Below the pieces are notes generated by a model that was not told where the DNA came from, made no database searches, and saw only the letters and a program-made list of their open reading frames with translations. The position numbers were made by a program, and so were the translations under genes. DNA of 64,000 bases from Candidatus Avelusimicrobium pullarium (GTDB lineage: Bacteria > Elusimicrobiota > Elusimicrobia > Elusimicrobiales > Elusimicrobiaceae), in NCBI GenBank assembly GCA_944323745.1, contig CALUTQ010000001.1, positions 420,863 to 484,862 of the forward strand. Direction: 5' to 3'. Positions 42,043 through 50,456 of the stretch are shown here, in pieces. The first letter of the stretch is position 1. The number at the start of each line of letters is the position of its first letter.

Positions 42043-43185
42043 TTATTTTTTCTTCCGGTATTTTCTAGATTTTTTCAGCGTGCTGATAAAATCTTTCGTC
42101 ACGTTGACGGGGTTTTGCCCGTAGAGAATTTGGTCCTTGCGCACCACGGCGCCGATATTGCGCTTTTTGGCAAAAGACTTAATTTCCCTGTAAATGTCCT
42201 GCAAAATGTTTTTTACTTCTTCTTTTTCCAAATTTAAAATTTCTTCCCGCGTCTGATACTTATAATTATCAATAAAAAAGTTGCGCTCCGCAATGATTTT
42301 TTTGTTTGCGCCGATGCGTTCTGCCAAGTCGTCCAGCTGCCCCGGGGAGTTAAGCGGGGAGGTGGTAATGATTTCCGTTCCCGCAAAGCTCAGGCGGTTT
42401 AAAATGTTGCCCAGTTCCAGCGTGTCGCCGCTTTCGGGCACTTTGGGCAAAAGTTCCTGGTCGGTTACAATGCGTTCGTAATACGGCTTTAATTCGGCCA
42501 GCTGGCGCGAAAGCAAATTGTTCTCCGCCTCCAAAGCGGCAATAATGTCTTTGGCGCTTTGTACCTCGTGTTCTTTGGAGCGGATTTTAACGTCAATTAA
42601 TCTTTTGACGGCCTGCGTGCGCGGATGTTCGTTGAAGGCTTCATCAATGTCAATAAAGGCCACGGTCAGGCATTTCTCCATATTTTTACTCGGCTCTTGA
42701 CCGTCCTGCGGCGTGCTTACCGGCGCCGAAAGCGGCGGCAGCTCGGGCAATGTTTCCTCGGACGCGGCCGTGGTGGTCGCCGCGGCGGCTTGCGCGGCCT
42801 CTTGCGGCTGGGCGGCAGGCGTTGCCTGCGTGGCGTCGGCAGCCGTTAGCGTCTGCGGCTGGGCGGCTGTCTGCCCTTGGGCTTGCTCGGCCAGTTCGGT
42901 TTTTGTCTGTTCGTCCCAAGCTTGCTGTTTGGCTTGTTCCGAAAGGGCAATATCGCCGCTCTGTTCGGCCTGCTCCGTTTGAGGCTTGGGGGCCTGCATC
43001 GGCTGGGCCGGCGGCTGCGGCAAAGAGACGTTTTGCGCTTGCTCCTGCGGGGTTTGGTTCTGCGCCTTGATGGCGGCCACAACGGCAGCTTCCTGTGCCG
43101 TCAGTTCGGGCACGGTTTCTTCTTGGGCGCTTGCAGGCGCGGCACACAAAACCATTAAAATAAATAACCCCGGGAGTTTACGCAT
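42043..43185 (-). CDS. skp: OmpH/Skp-family periplasmic chaperone with long Gln/Ala/Pro-rich insert
   Basis: 380 residues, more than twice the usual ~160-190. Signal peptide ends near APASAQ. Residues ~22-165 are a low-complexity region rich in Gln, Ala, Pro, Thr and Glu. The Skp/OmpH domain starts near residue 170 (CLTVAFIDIDEAFNEHPRTQAVKRLIDVKI) with a helical, coiled-coil middle (HEVQSAKDIIAALEAENNLLSRQLAEL) and a basic C-terminus. Position between bamA and lpxD supports the call: Skp hands unfolded outer-membrane proteins to BamA. The low-complexity region could reach across the periplasm or tether the protein (inference). Confidence 0.85.
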   Translation of the reverse strand: MRKLPGLFILMVLCAAPASAQEETVPELTAQEAAVVAAIKAQNQTPQEQAQNVSLPQPPAQPMQAPKPQTEQAEQSGDIALSEQAKQQAWDEQTKTELAEQAQGQTAAQPQTLTAADATQATPAAQPQEAAQAAAATTTAASEETLPELPPLSAPVSTPQDGQEPSKNMEKCLTVAFIDIDEAFNEHPRTQAVKRLIDVKIRSKEHEVQSAKDIIAALEAENNLLSRQLAELKPYYERIVTDQELLPKVPESGDTLELGNILNRLSFAGTEIITTSPLNSPGQLDDLAERIGANKKIIAERNFFIDNYKYQTREEILNLEKEEVKNILQDIYREIKSFAKKRNIGAVVRKDQILYGQNPVNVTKDFISTLKKSRKYRKKK

Positions 43186-43194
43186 ATCTATATC

Positions 43195-45576
43195 CTACAT
43201 CATATTGGAAACATTGAAGTAGAAATGAGAGCGGTCCTCATTGCTCTTGTGGTTCAAACCATAACCCCAGTCTATACGAATAGGCAGCGAAGGCGTGGTG
43301 AAACGCAAGCCTACGCCCACGCCGGCTTTAAACTGGTTATAGTCGGGCCCGAGCGAGAAGTCCACATCGTCAAAATGATTCCACGAGTTACCTAAGTCAA
43401 AGAACAAAGCAAATTGTGCCATTGTGCGCCGTCCTTCCCGTGCCAGGGGGAAGCGCAATTCGGCATTCATCACGTAATAGGTGGTGCCGCCGTATTTGGG
43501 GCCCACTTCGCCCGCGCGGTCATAGCCGCGCACGGTGTCTGCACCGCCGAGGAAGAACTTTTCATACGGGGGAACCTCATCGGTGCGACCGTAAGAGCGC
43601 ACGGCGCCGATTTTATTGGACAGTACAAACACGATGGGGTAGTTGCCGCCCACGTTCCATACCGTATAGTTAAAAATAGAAGCGGCGTTTAAATACCATA
43701 AGTCCAAATCTCCGCCGACGGGTCCGCCGGCCAAGGATACGCCCAGCGAATTACGCCAGCCGCTGGTCGGGTCCCAAATATTGTCGCGGGTATCTATGGC
43801 AAAATCCGCGCTTAAGGTGGACATATACGTATCGCCTTTGGCAATACATTGGTCAGAGGGCGTATCGGGGCCGCATTGGAATTTGTCGTCAATGTCGTAA
43901 ATATCAATGTTTTCAAAGGCGTAGCTGAAGCTTAACTGATAAATATCGTCGTTAAAGCGCGGCCCCACGCGCACGCGTCCGCCGATGCGTTTTTCGGTAT
44001 AGGCTTGGTTTTCGTCGGCAAAAGAACGGTAGCGGCGGGTATTGAACAGGTCCACGCCCAAAGAGGTAGGGTGGTCGTAGAGCCAAGGGGTAGTCCAGTT
44101 GATGGTATAGTCCAAAATTTCTTTACCGAACATAGTGCGCAAGGACAAACGCTGCGCGCGGCCGAAAAGGTTCATATGGTTGATGGATACTTCGCCGTAT
44201 AAACCGTCCTGCGAGCTCATAGCCAAACCGGCGGTAAACATACCCGGGCGTCCTTCCACGATGTTAAAACCCAGATCCACTTTTTGCGGGTCGGCGGTGG
44301 GCTGAATGTCTATCTGCACGTCGTTAATAAAGCCCAAATTCAAAATCTTGGTTTGACTGCGCTGTATTTTGGCCGAATCGTACAGATCGCCCGGTTTGAC
44401 GGAAATTTCACGCGTAAAAACATATTTTTTGGTTTTTTCGTAACCGGTTACGTCCACGTGGTCAATGTAAAAAATATGGCCTTCGGAAATGTCGTAATGA
44501 ATATTTAAACGGCCGTTTTCAATGGTGGTTTGCGGGTCCACGCGCACCTGCAAATAGCCTTTGTTGGCATACTGCTGCTGAATGGCCATTACGGTGTCGT
44601 CAAAATCTTTCTGGTTATAGAGTTTTCCTTCGCGCACGTAAACAAATTTGTCCAGTTCTTCCTGTGTAAAAACATTGTTGCCTTCAAAACTGACGGAGCC
44701 GAAGTCCACCTTAGGGCTTTCGGTGGCGTCGTAGGTAAGGCTGACGGACGATTTGTCTGCGCTGATTTCTATTTTGGGTTCGCTGAGGTTAAACTCGGCA
44801 AAGCCTTTGTTGCGGGCGTAAAGCACCATTTTCACCCAGTCACGCTGCAAATTTTGCGGTTTAAATACTTTGTTGGGGCGGTTGGAGGCTTTTTTGCGGA
44901 TCTTTTCCAGCGGCAGCGGCGTGTCTGCCGGCAAGCCGTTTAAATTCAGTGCCGCCACGCGCACCCGCGGGCCTTCGTCAATAATCAGCTTGACGGTAAC
45001 GGTGTTGGTGGTTTCGTCGGGGATGACTTCGTAATTTACGTCGGCGCTGATATAGCCTTTTTCGGCATATTTTTTTTCAATTTGCTGCATATCCCCTTCC
45101 AGCTTGGCTTCGTTGAAAGGGTCTTTGATTTTTAAGGACATTGCCGACGTAATGGCGCTTTTGCCCAGTTTTTTGCGGCCTTCGTAAATAATGCGGTCAA
45201 AGATGGGTTTTTCTTCTACGATATAGGTCAGGCGGTGGCAGTCATACGGGGTGCCGGTTGCGTCTTTGCGGGTGCCGTCCATACGGGAAATATCCACCTG
45301 CACGCTGTCAAAATTGCCTAAGGCGGACACGTCCAGTATGTCTTCGTTTACCGTATAACGTTCGTAAAGCTGGCCTTTTTTGGCGTGGGCCGCTTTGGTA
45401 ACGGTACGTTTGCTGATGTTTTTTAATCCGTCTACGGCCACATCACAGACCATCCACGGCCCGTTCGGATCAATGTCGTCAGTATCTTGGGCAAACCCGA
45501 TGCAAGGCAGGAACAGCGCCGCCAGCAGTAAGGCCCCTTTTTTGGAAAGTGTAATAACCCACCCCTTTGCTTTCAA
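43195..45576 (-). CDS. bamA: Outer-membrane protein assembly factor BamA
   Basis: 793 residues by the longest frame. Signal peptide (SKKGALLLAALFLPCIGFAQ), five POTRA domains (residues ~40-430, e.g. VCDVAVDGLKNISKRTV, IFDRIIYEGRKKLGKSAI, FGSVSFEGNNVFTQEELDKF, IDHVDVTGYEKTKKYVF), then a 16-strand barrel with the loop-6 VRGYD motif (GGADTVRGYDRAGEV). It inserts beta-barrel proteins such as LptD. The only in-frame standard start before the signal peptide is TTG at 45576, which sits in the T run of the rpmB terminator and has no RBS; an internal start nearer the SKK is possible. Start uncertain, function firm. Confidence 0.95.
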   Translation of the reverse strand: MKAKGWVITLSKKGALLLAALFLPCIGFAQDTDDIDPNGPWMVCDVAVDGLKNISKRTVTKAAHAKKGQLYERYTVNEDILDVSALGNFDSVQVDISRMDGTRKDATGTPYDCHRLTYIVEEKPIFDRIIYEGRKKLGKSAITSAMSLKIKDPFNEAKLEGDMQQIEKKYAEKGYISADVNYEVIPDETTNTVTVKLIIDEGPRVRVAALNLNGLPADTPLPLEKIRKKASNRPNKVFKPQNLQRDWVKMVLYARNKGFAEFNLSEPKIEISADKSSVSLTYDATESPKVDFGSVSFEGNNVFTQEELDKFVYVREGKLYNQKDFDDTVMAIQQQYANKGYLQVRVDPQTTIENGRLNIHYDISEGHIFYIDHVDVTGYEKTKKYVFTREISVKPGDLYDSAKIQRSQTKILNLGFINDVQIDIQPTADPQKVDLGFNIVEGRPGMFTAGLAMSSQDGLYGEVSINHMNLFGRAQRLSLRTMFGKEILDYTINWTTPWLYDHPTSLGVDLFNTRRYRSFADENQAYTEKRIGGRVRVGPRFNDDIYQLSFSYAFENIDIYDIDDKFQCGPDTPSDQCIAKGDTYMSTLSADFAIDTRDNIWDPTSGWRNSLGVSLAGGPVGGDLDLWYLNAASIFNYTVWNVGGNYPIVFVLSNKIGAVRSYGRTDEVPPYEKFFLGGADTVRGYDRAGEVGPKYGGTTYYVMNAELRFPLAREGRRTMAQFALFFDLGNSWNHFDDVDFSLGPDYNQFKAGVGVGLRFTTPSLPIRIDWGYGLNHKSNEDRSHFYFNVSNMM

Positions 45577-45610
45577 TAAAAAAGCCCGCGCATATACTGC
45601 AGCGCGGGCT
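45576..45610 (-). terminator. Terminator of rpmB, abutting the bamA start
   Basis: Stem AGCCCGCGC / GCGCGGGCT (45583-45591 and 45602-45610) followed on the minus strand by six T and then the TTG taken as the bamA start. Confidence 0.88.
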
Positions 45611-45646
45611 GACTGTCATAAAACAAAAAACGGCGTAAAACCGGAC

Positions 45647-45841
45647 TTATTTGGCCGGTCTTTTGGCCAGTCCGCTTTTAATGCAGTTGGTGCACACGTA
45701 AGCCGTTTGCGTTTTGCCTTCCAAGACCACTTTCTGTTTTTGCAAATTGGGGCTGAAGGTACGTTTGGTTCTGAGGTTAGAGTGGCTGTAAGAACCGCCG
45801 GACACGGGGCCTTTGCCACAGATTGCACATTTATACGCCAT
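45647..45841 (-). CDS. rpmB: 50S ribosomal protein L28
   Basis: 64 residues, normal length. AYKCAICGKGPVSGGSYSHSNLRTKRTFSPNLQ is the L28 N-terminal half; CxxC at 4-7 and CTNC near residue 49 form the zinc-binding (C+) version. RBS AAGGAAGG before ATG. It stands alone with its own terminator; rpmG is not adjacent. Confidence 0.97.
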   Translation of the reverse strand: MAYKCAICGKGPVSGGSYSHSNLRTKRTFSPNLQKQKVVLEGKTQTAYVCTNCIKSGLAKRPAK

Positions 45842-45909
45842 AAATTCCTTCCTTATATATAAGTTAAATTCGGTCTTTATATTCTAGTAAATATTGGCCG
45901 TTTTGTCCA

Positions 45910-46851
45910 TCAGCGGGCATCTTCTTTTTGGGGGAAAAGTTTGCTGGCAAAAATGGACAGCGCCAAAATAAACACAATAACGCCCAACGAAAGCGGCACC
46001 GGTATTTTGACGTAATGGGAAATAATCATTTTTACGCCCACAAAGAACAAAATGACGGATATGCCGTATTTGAGGTACGGAAAGCGCCCCGCCATACCCG
46101 AAAGCAAAAAATACAGCGAGCGCAGCCCGATAATGGCAAAAATATTGGAAGAATACACCAAAAACGTGTCGCGCGTAATGCCCAGCACGGCGGGAATGGA
46201 ATCAACGGCAAAAATAACGTCGGACATTTCAATCACCAGCAAAGCGGCAAAAAGCGGGGTGGCCAGCCATTTGGCGTTTTCTTTTACAAAAAAATTGCTG
46301 CCGTGATAGTCGGTTTTAATGGGCATTACTTTTTTAAATACACGCAGAATGAACGAATTGCCGGGGTCCATTTTTTCGTCTTCTTTCTGCAGCAGCATTT
46401 TTGCGGCGGTAAAAATAAGCAAAGCGCCGAAAACATAAATCATCCAAGCAAAGGCGGAAATTAACTGCACGCCCACAAAAATAAAGATAAAGCGCATTGC
46501 CACCGCCCCTAAAATACCCCACAAAAGCACCTTGGGCTGCAAATCGTGCGGGACGGCAAAATAGCCGAAGATCATAATAAAGACAAACATATTGTCTATG
46601 GAAAGGGAATATTCCAAAATGTAGCCGGTATAAAATTCCAGCGCGTGGCGCGGGCCTTCAAAAAGCCAAATAGCCCCGCCGAAAAGCGCTGCCAAAGACA
46701 CCCAGGCGCACACCATCACGGCAGCCTCTTTAATAGATACGTGGCCTTTGTGTTTGTTTAACACGGCCAAATCAATAAATAGGGCGCTTAAAACAACGAT
46801 CCAAAACGCAACCCACATCGCAACCGATACGGTAGTGGTGACTGGTTCCAT
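45910..46851 (-). CDS. TerC-family membrane protein (Alx-like)
   Basis: 313 residues with about nine membrane helices. Features of TerC/Alx: FIDLAVLNKHKGHVSIKEA, the paired acidic helices LEYSLSIDNMFVFIMIF and VIEMSDVIFAVDSIPAVLGITRDTFLVY, the second containing the ion-binding Asp residues. TerC proteins are thought to move metal ions, notably Mn2+, and help metalate exported proteins. Start moved to ATG 46851, which has the RBS CAGGAGAG; the frame continues upstream into the tRNA-Thr gene, which excludes the longer version. No Mn riboswitch is seen, as only 41 bp separate it from the tRNA. Confidence 0.9.
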   Translation of the reverse strand: MEPVTTTVSVAMWVAFWIVVLSALFIDLAVLNKHKGHVSIKEAAVMVCAWVSLAALFGGAIWLFEGPRHALEFYTGYILEYSLSIDNMFVFIMIFGYFAVPHDLQPKVLLWGILGAVAMRFIFIFVGVQLISAFAWMIYVFGALLIFTAAKMLLQKEDEKMDPGNSFILRVFKKVMPIKTDYHGSNFFVKENAKWLATPLFAALLVIEMSDVIFAVDSIPAVLGITRDTFLVYSSNIFAIIGLRSLYFLLSGMAGRFPYLKYGISVILFFVGVKMIISHYVKIPVPLSLGVIVFILALSIFASKLFPQKEDAR

Positions 46852-46892
46852 ACACTCTCCTGACAGGTGAAATATAAAAGGAAAAAATAAAA

Positions 46893-46965
46893 AGCCGAGA
46901 ATGGGAATCGAACCCACAACCTACGGTTTACAAAACCGTTGCTCTGCCAGTTGAGCTATCTCGGC
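46893..46965 (-). tRNA. tRNA-Thr(TGT)
   Basis: 73-nt cloverleaf on the minus strand: acceptor GCCGAGA/TCTCGGC, D-arm GCTC/GAGC, anticodon stem ACGGT/ACCGT with loop TTTGTAA (anticodon TGT), T-arm GTGGG/CCCAT with a G-T pair, T-loop TTCGATT, discriminator T. CCA not encoded. It lies 41 bp upstream of the TerC gene in the same direction, so cotranscription is possible. Confidence 0.95.
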
Positions 46966-47028
46966 GAAATTTCTCTATTTATCATATCAAATTTGCCTTG
47001 CGTCCCACAAACGCAGACGGAAGGTTTT

Positions 47029-47037
47029 TGCTAAAAT
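47029..47037 (+). promoter_or_regulatory. Probable extended -10 of the TldD/TldE-like operon
   Basis: TGCTAAAAT, the same extended -10 found on the minus strand at 63926-63934. It lies about 30 nt before the ATG at 47068; no clear -35. Confidence 0.4.
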
Positions 47038-47067
47038 AAAACTATATTTTGCCGGAGGACCTTTTTT

Positions 47068-48765
47068 ATGAAAAAATTTTTTGTTTTTGCCCTTGCTTTG
47101 CTGTGGGGCGGCGCGGCGGCGGGTGCCGTGTGCCAAATGGAGCAGGAAGTGCCTTTGCGGCTGATGGATAAAGAACTGACACGCAGTTTTAAAATTTTAA
47201 AAAAACAAAAACCGCCCATTTATTATCTTTCGTATACCTATACGCAGGGGGAAGTGCACTCTATGCTGGTAGCGTATGACGGGGTGGCTTCCAGCAAAGA
47301 CGGCAAAGTGTCCGTGGCCGAGGTGTTGGCTCGTGCCGGCAGCCCCGAATTGGACAATACGCACGCGTTGCGCGGCGACCGTGAAAACTGGTCCGTGGCG
47401 GCTTGGAATGCCCCCGTGCCCGACCCGTCGGACCCCAAAGGCTTTCTGACGGCTTGGTGGAAAGCCACCCAGCAAGCGGCCGAAACGGCCCAGCAGGATT
47501 TCAGCCGGGTGCAATCTAACGTGCGTTCTATGGCAGACACGCGCGACAAATCGCCCGATTTTGTTTTTCCGCCTAAAGAAAATTATTGCCGCACGCAGGC
47601 TTTGCAGCCGGTAGACTTGCAGCCGTTGGAAGCACGCCTGAAAGCGGCGTCCAACCAGGTACGGGGGAAAGCGTTTGTGCTGTCGGCTTCTTTTTCCGTG
47701 TCGGTTGAGCAGGGCCACCGCTATTTTGCCGACAGCCGCGGCACCCGCTTAAAAACACCGTACGGGTTTTTTCGCCTGTCGTATCAACTGAGCGGGCGCG
47801 GCAAGGACGGGTTGGAAATCAGCCGCGACGGTATTTACGATGTGTCCTCGGTGCAGCAATTTCCCAGTCAGGACACCCTGCTTGCCGATGTGCAGCAATC
47901 GCTGCGGGAATTGGAGGAACTTTCCCAAGCACCGGAAGGCGACCCCTTTAATGCCCCCACCATTTTGCAGGGCCGTGCGGCGGCCGTGTTCGTGCACGAA
48001 GTAATGGGCCACCGCTTGGAAGGCTTCCGCCTGAAAAATGCCGGCGACGGGCAGACGCTGGCGGGCAAAGTGGGCCAGCAAGTTATATCCCCGTTGATTA
48101 CCATTACCGCCGACCCGACAATGCAAGAGTTTAACGGCGAGCCTTTGCGCGGCCATTATGAATATGACGACGAAGGCGTAAAAGCGCGCCCCGTTACGCT
48201 TATTGAAAACGGCGTGCTGAAGAATTTTCTGATGCAAAGCAGTCCCATAGAAGGCTTCCCCGCGTCTAACGGGCACGGCCGCAAACAAATCGGCCGCCGC
48301 GCCGAAGCGCGTATGAGCGTCATCCGCGCGACGGCTTCGGAAACGGTGCCTTACGCCCGCTTGGAAGAAATGCTGTTGGAAGAAATCAAACGCCAGGGCA
48401 AACCCTATGGTTTTATTGTGGAAGATTTGGGCGGCGGTTATACGCTGACGGGCACCGGCCTGCCGCAAAGCTTTAAGCTGGAAGCTAAACGCGTTTTTAA
48501 AGTGTATCCCGACGGACGCAAAGAGGTCGTGCGCGGCTTGGACGTAGTGGGCACGCCGCTGGTAAGCTTTAATAAAATTTTGGCCGCCGGCGACGATGAC
48601 ACCGTGTTCAACGGGTCCTGCGGGGCCGATTCGGGCTGGGTACCGCAAAGCAATATTGCCCCCAGCTTGTTGTTTGAAAACCTGGAAATGGAAAAAACGC
48701 GCAAGAGCGATTTTAAACCGCCCGTGCTGCCCGCACCTGACACGCAAAAGGGGGATGAAAAATGA
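47068..48765 (+). CDS. Exported TldD-like metallopeptidase
   Basis: 565 residues. A Sec-type signal peptide (KKFFVFALALLWGGAAAGA) precedes a TldD/PmbA-family body. The zinc motif HExxxH is intact as HEVMGH (His310, Glu311, His315) in AAAVFVHEVMGHRLEGFRL; the downstream block GEPLRGHYEYDDEGVKARPVTLIENGVLKNFLM and SNGHGRKQIGRRAEARMS is characteristic of TldD. Cytoplasmic TldD works with TldE to degrade peptides and mature microcins; this copy should act in the periplasm or outside. RBS GGAGG before ATG. Overlaps the next gene by 4 bp, a TldE-like partner. Substrate unknown. Confidence 0.9.
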   Translation: MKKFFVFALALLWGGAAAGAVCQMEQEVPLRLMDKELTRSFKILKKQKPPIYYLSYTYTQGEVHSMLVAYDGVASSKDGKVSVAEVLARAGSPELDNTHALRGDRENWSVAAWNAPVPDPSDPKGFLTAWWKATQQAAETAQQDFSRVQSNVRSMADTRDKSPDFVFPPKENYCRTQALQPVDLQPLEARLKAASNQVRGKAFVLSASFSVSVEQGHRYFADSRGTRLKTPYGFFRLSYQLSGRGKDGLEISRDGIYDVSSVQQFPSQDTLLADVQQSLRELEELSQAPEGDPFNAPTILQGRAAAVFVHEVMGHRLEGFRLKNAGDGQTLAGKVGQQVISPLITITADPTMQEFNGEPLRGHYEYDDEGVKARPVTLIENGVLKNFLMQSSPIEGFPASNGHGRKQIGRRAEARMSVIRATASETVPYARLEEMLLEEIKRQGKPYGFIVEDLGGGYTLTGTGLPQSFKLEAKRVFKVYPDGRKEVVRGLDVVGTPLVSFNKILAAGDDDTVFNGSCGADSGWVPQSNIAPSLLFENLEMEKTRKSDFKPPVLPAPDTQKGDEK

Positions 48766-50408
48766 AAAACTGTTTTCTGCTTCTTTTATTAAGTTTGTGG
48801 CTGCCCCTCGGCGCAGCCGCCTTGCCGGACAATATGTATTTCCGTGCGATGAATGACGAAATGAAACGCACCCAAAAAGAGCTGCGTGTAAAGGGCAGCC
48901 CCAAACCGTTTTTTACGGCGTATAAGGTGGCCTATTCCACGGTGCAGCGTTTTTCGGCCCAGTTTGGCGCGCCGTATGATTCCTTTCACCTCCCGCAAAC
49001 CAATTTAGAAGCGGCCGTGTATATTTATGCGGGGGACGCCAAGCAGAACAGCTCCGGCTTTGTAAACGACACCTATTATTACCGCCCCACCGGCACGGAT
49101 GCTATTCCGCTCAGCTATGACGGCTTGCGCCGTATGCTGTGGCGCCTGACGGATTTGGCCTATGTGGCGGCGTCTGATTCCTATGAAAAAAAAGAAGCCT
49201 ACAAACGCCAAAAAAACATCAAAACCGATTTGCCTGATTTTACCAAAAGCCCCAAAGCCGCGTATGTAAAAGACATACCTGCCTTTCCGGTCTTGGACGC
49301 ACAGCAATATCAGCAAACGGTAAACGAATTGTCCCTTTTGGGCAAACAACTGCCTTATTTGGAACACTTCCGCGTAGGGTTGGATGTATCCCAGCAAGAT
49401 ATTTATTTTTTGGACAGCGAAGGCGATTTTTATCAGTACAGCGTACCGTCGGTATATTTGTCTTTGTCGGCGGCGCTGCGCAATCAGGCGGGCTATACGG
49501 AAACGGTGTCCGACAACGTCCCGCTGGTGTGGGGCAAGGCGCTGGATCAGGACTTTTTGCTTGAAAAAACCCGTCAGTTTTTGGCCCGTCTGCAAGATAC
49601 GTATGCCGCCCAAAAGCCGCAGCCTTATTTGGGGCCGGTGCTGCTGGAGCCCAAAGCGGCGGGAGGTTTTTTTAACCAACTTTTTGTGCGTAACGCCAAT
49701 CATTCCAAGCCGCTTCTTTCCGCCCAAAGCGAAACGGACGGAACGGCCGGTCAGTTTAAAGATAAGCTGGGTATGCGCGTAATGAGCAATTTGCTGGATG
49801 TGTATGACCGCCCGCAGGAAGCCTTTTTTCAGGGGCAGCCTTTGCAGGGGTTTATGCCGGTGGATGACGAGGGCGTGCAAGCACAGCCGTTGCAGCTGGT
49901 GCAGGGGGGCAAACTGCTGGCTTTGCCCACGGTGCGCAGCCCGATTGAAGGGCAAAAACAAAGCAACGGCCACGCACGAATGAGCGGGGCTACGTATCCG
50001 CGGGCCGCGCTGAGCAATGTATTTTTTGAACCCAAACAGCCGCTGAGCAAACAGGAAATGGAAAATAAACTGCTGCAGCGCTGCCGGGACTTGGAACTTG
50101 ACTATTGTTACATTCTGCCGCGCTTTCCGGCCATATCGGGCGGCCAGGGAGAGGTGGGCTTCGGCTGGCGTATTTACAGCAAAGACGGGCACAAAGAGCC
50201 CGTTTACGGCCTGCGCCTGACCGGTGTAACCACCCGCAGTCTGCGTGATATTTTGGCGGCGGGGGACGATGCGGCCGTTTCTTATTTTGTGGACGGAAAC
50301 ACGCTAATTTCTTCTTCCGTGGTGGCGCCTTCGCTGGTGGTGGACGAAATAGAAATATTGCCCACACAGCGTAAGCCCGACCGAGCCCCGTTTGTGCCGC
50401 TCCCTTAA
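48762..50408 (+). CDS. Exported TldE/PmbA-like partner without metal site
   Basis: 548 residues with a signal peptide (KNCFLLLLLSLWLPLGAAA). Same overall plan as the upstream protein: an N-terminal region with FFTAYKVAYSTVQRFSAQFG, then PLQGFMPVDDEGVQAQPLQLVQGGKLLALPTV, SPIEGQKQSNGHARMSG and the C-terminal GLRLTGVTTRSLRDILAAGDD. The place of HExxxH reads NQLFVRNANHSKP, so the metal ligands are lost, as in TldE. This suggests a heterodimer: one catalytic and one structural subunit, both exported. Translation coupled by an ATGA overlap. A terminator follows. The TldE equivalence is inferred from layout. Confidence 0.85.
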   Translation: MKNCFLLLLLSLWLPLGAAALPDNMYFRAMNDEMKRTQKELRVKGSPKPFFTAYKVAYSTVQRFSAQFGAPYDSFHLPQTNLEAAVYIYAGDAKQNSSGFVNDTYYYRPTGTDAIPLSYDGLRRMLWRLTDLAYVAASDSYEKKEAYKRQKNIKTDLPDFTKSPKAAYVKDIPAFPVLDAQQYQQTVNELSLLGKQLPYLEHFRVGLDVSQQDIYFLDSEGDFYQYSVPSVYLSLSAALRNQAGYTETVSDNVPLVWGKALDQDFLLEKTRQFLARLQDTYAAQKPQPYLGPVLLEPKAAGGFFNQLFVRNANHSKPLLSAQSETDGTAGQFKDKLGMRVMSNLLDVYDRPQEAFFQGQPLQGFMPVDDEGVQAQPLQLVQGGKLLALPTVRSPIEGQKQSNGHARMSGATYPRAALSNVFFEPKQPLSKQEMENKLLQRCRDLELDYCYILPRFPAISGGQGEVGFGWRIYSKDGHKEPVYGLRLTGVTTRSLRDILAAGDDAAVSYFVDGNTLISSSVVAPSLVVDEIEILPTQRKPDRAPFVPLP

Positions 50409-50409
50409 T

Positions 50410-50438
50410 AAAAAGCCCCTTGTGAAAGGGGCTTTTTT
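50410..50438. terminator. Bidirectional terminator between the TldE-like and TPR genes
   Basis: Stem AAAAGCCCCTT / AAGGGGCTTTT with a GTGA-type loop and T runs on both strands, between convergent genes ending at 50408 and 50457. Confidence 0.9.
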
Positions 50439-50456
50439 AAGCGGAAAACCGTAAAA

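Noticed and set aside
46852..46892. Mn2+ riboswitch (yybP-ykoY) ahead of the TerC gene
   Set aside because: Only 41 bp separate the gene from tRNA-Thr, too short for that structure.
49005..50192. 395-codon open frame on the minus strand
   Set aside because: Antisense to the TldE-like gene, with no domain or start signal. The same holds for 47749-48747 opposite the TldD-like gene.
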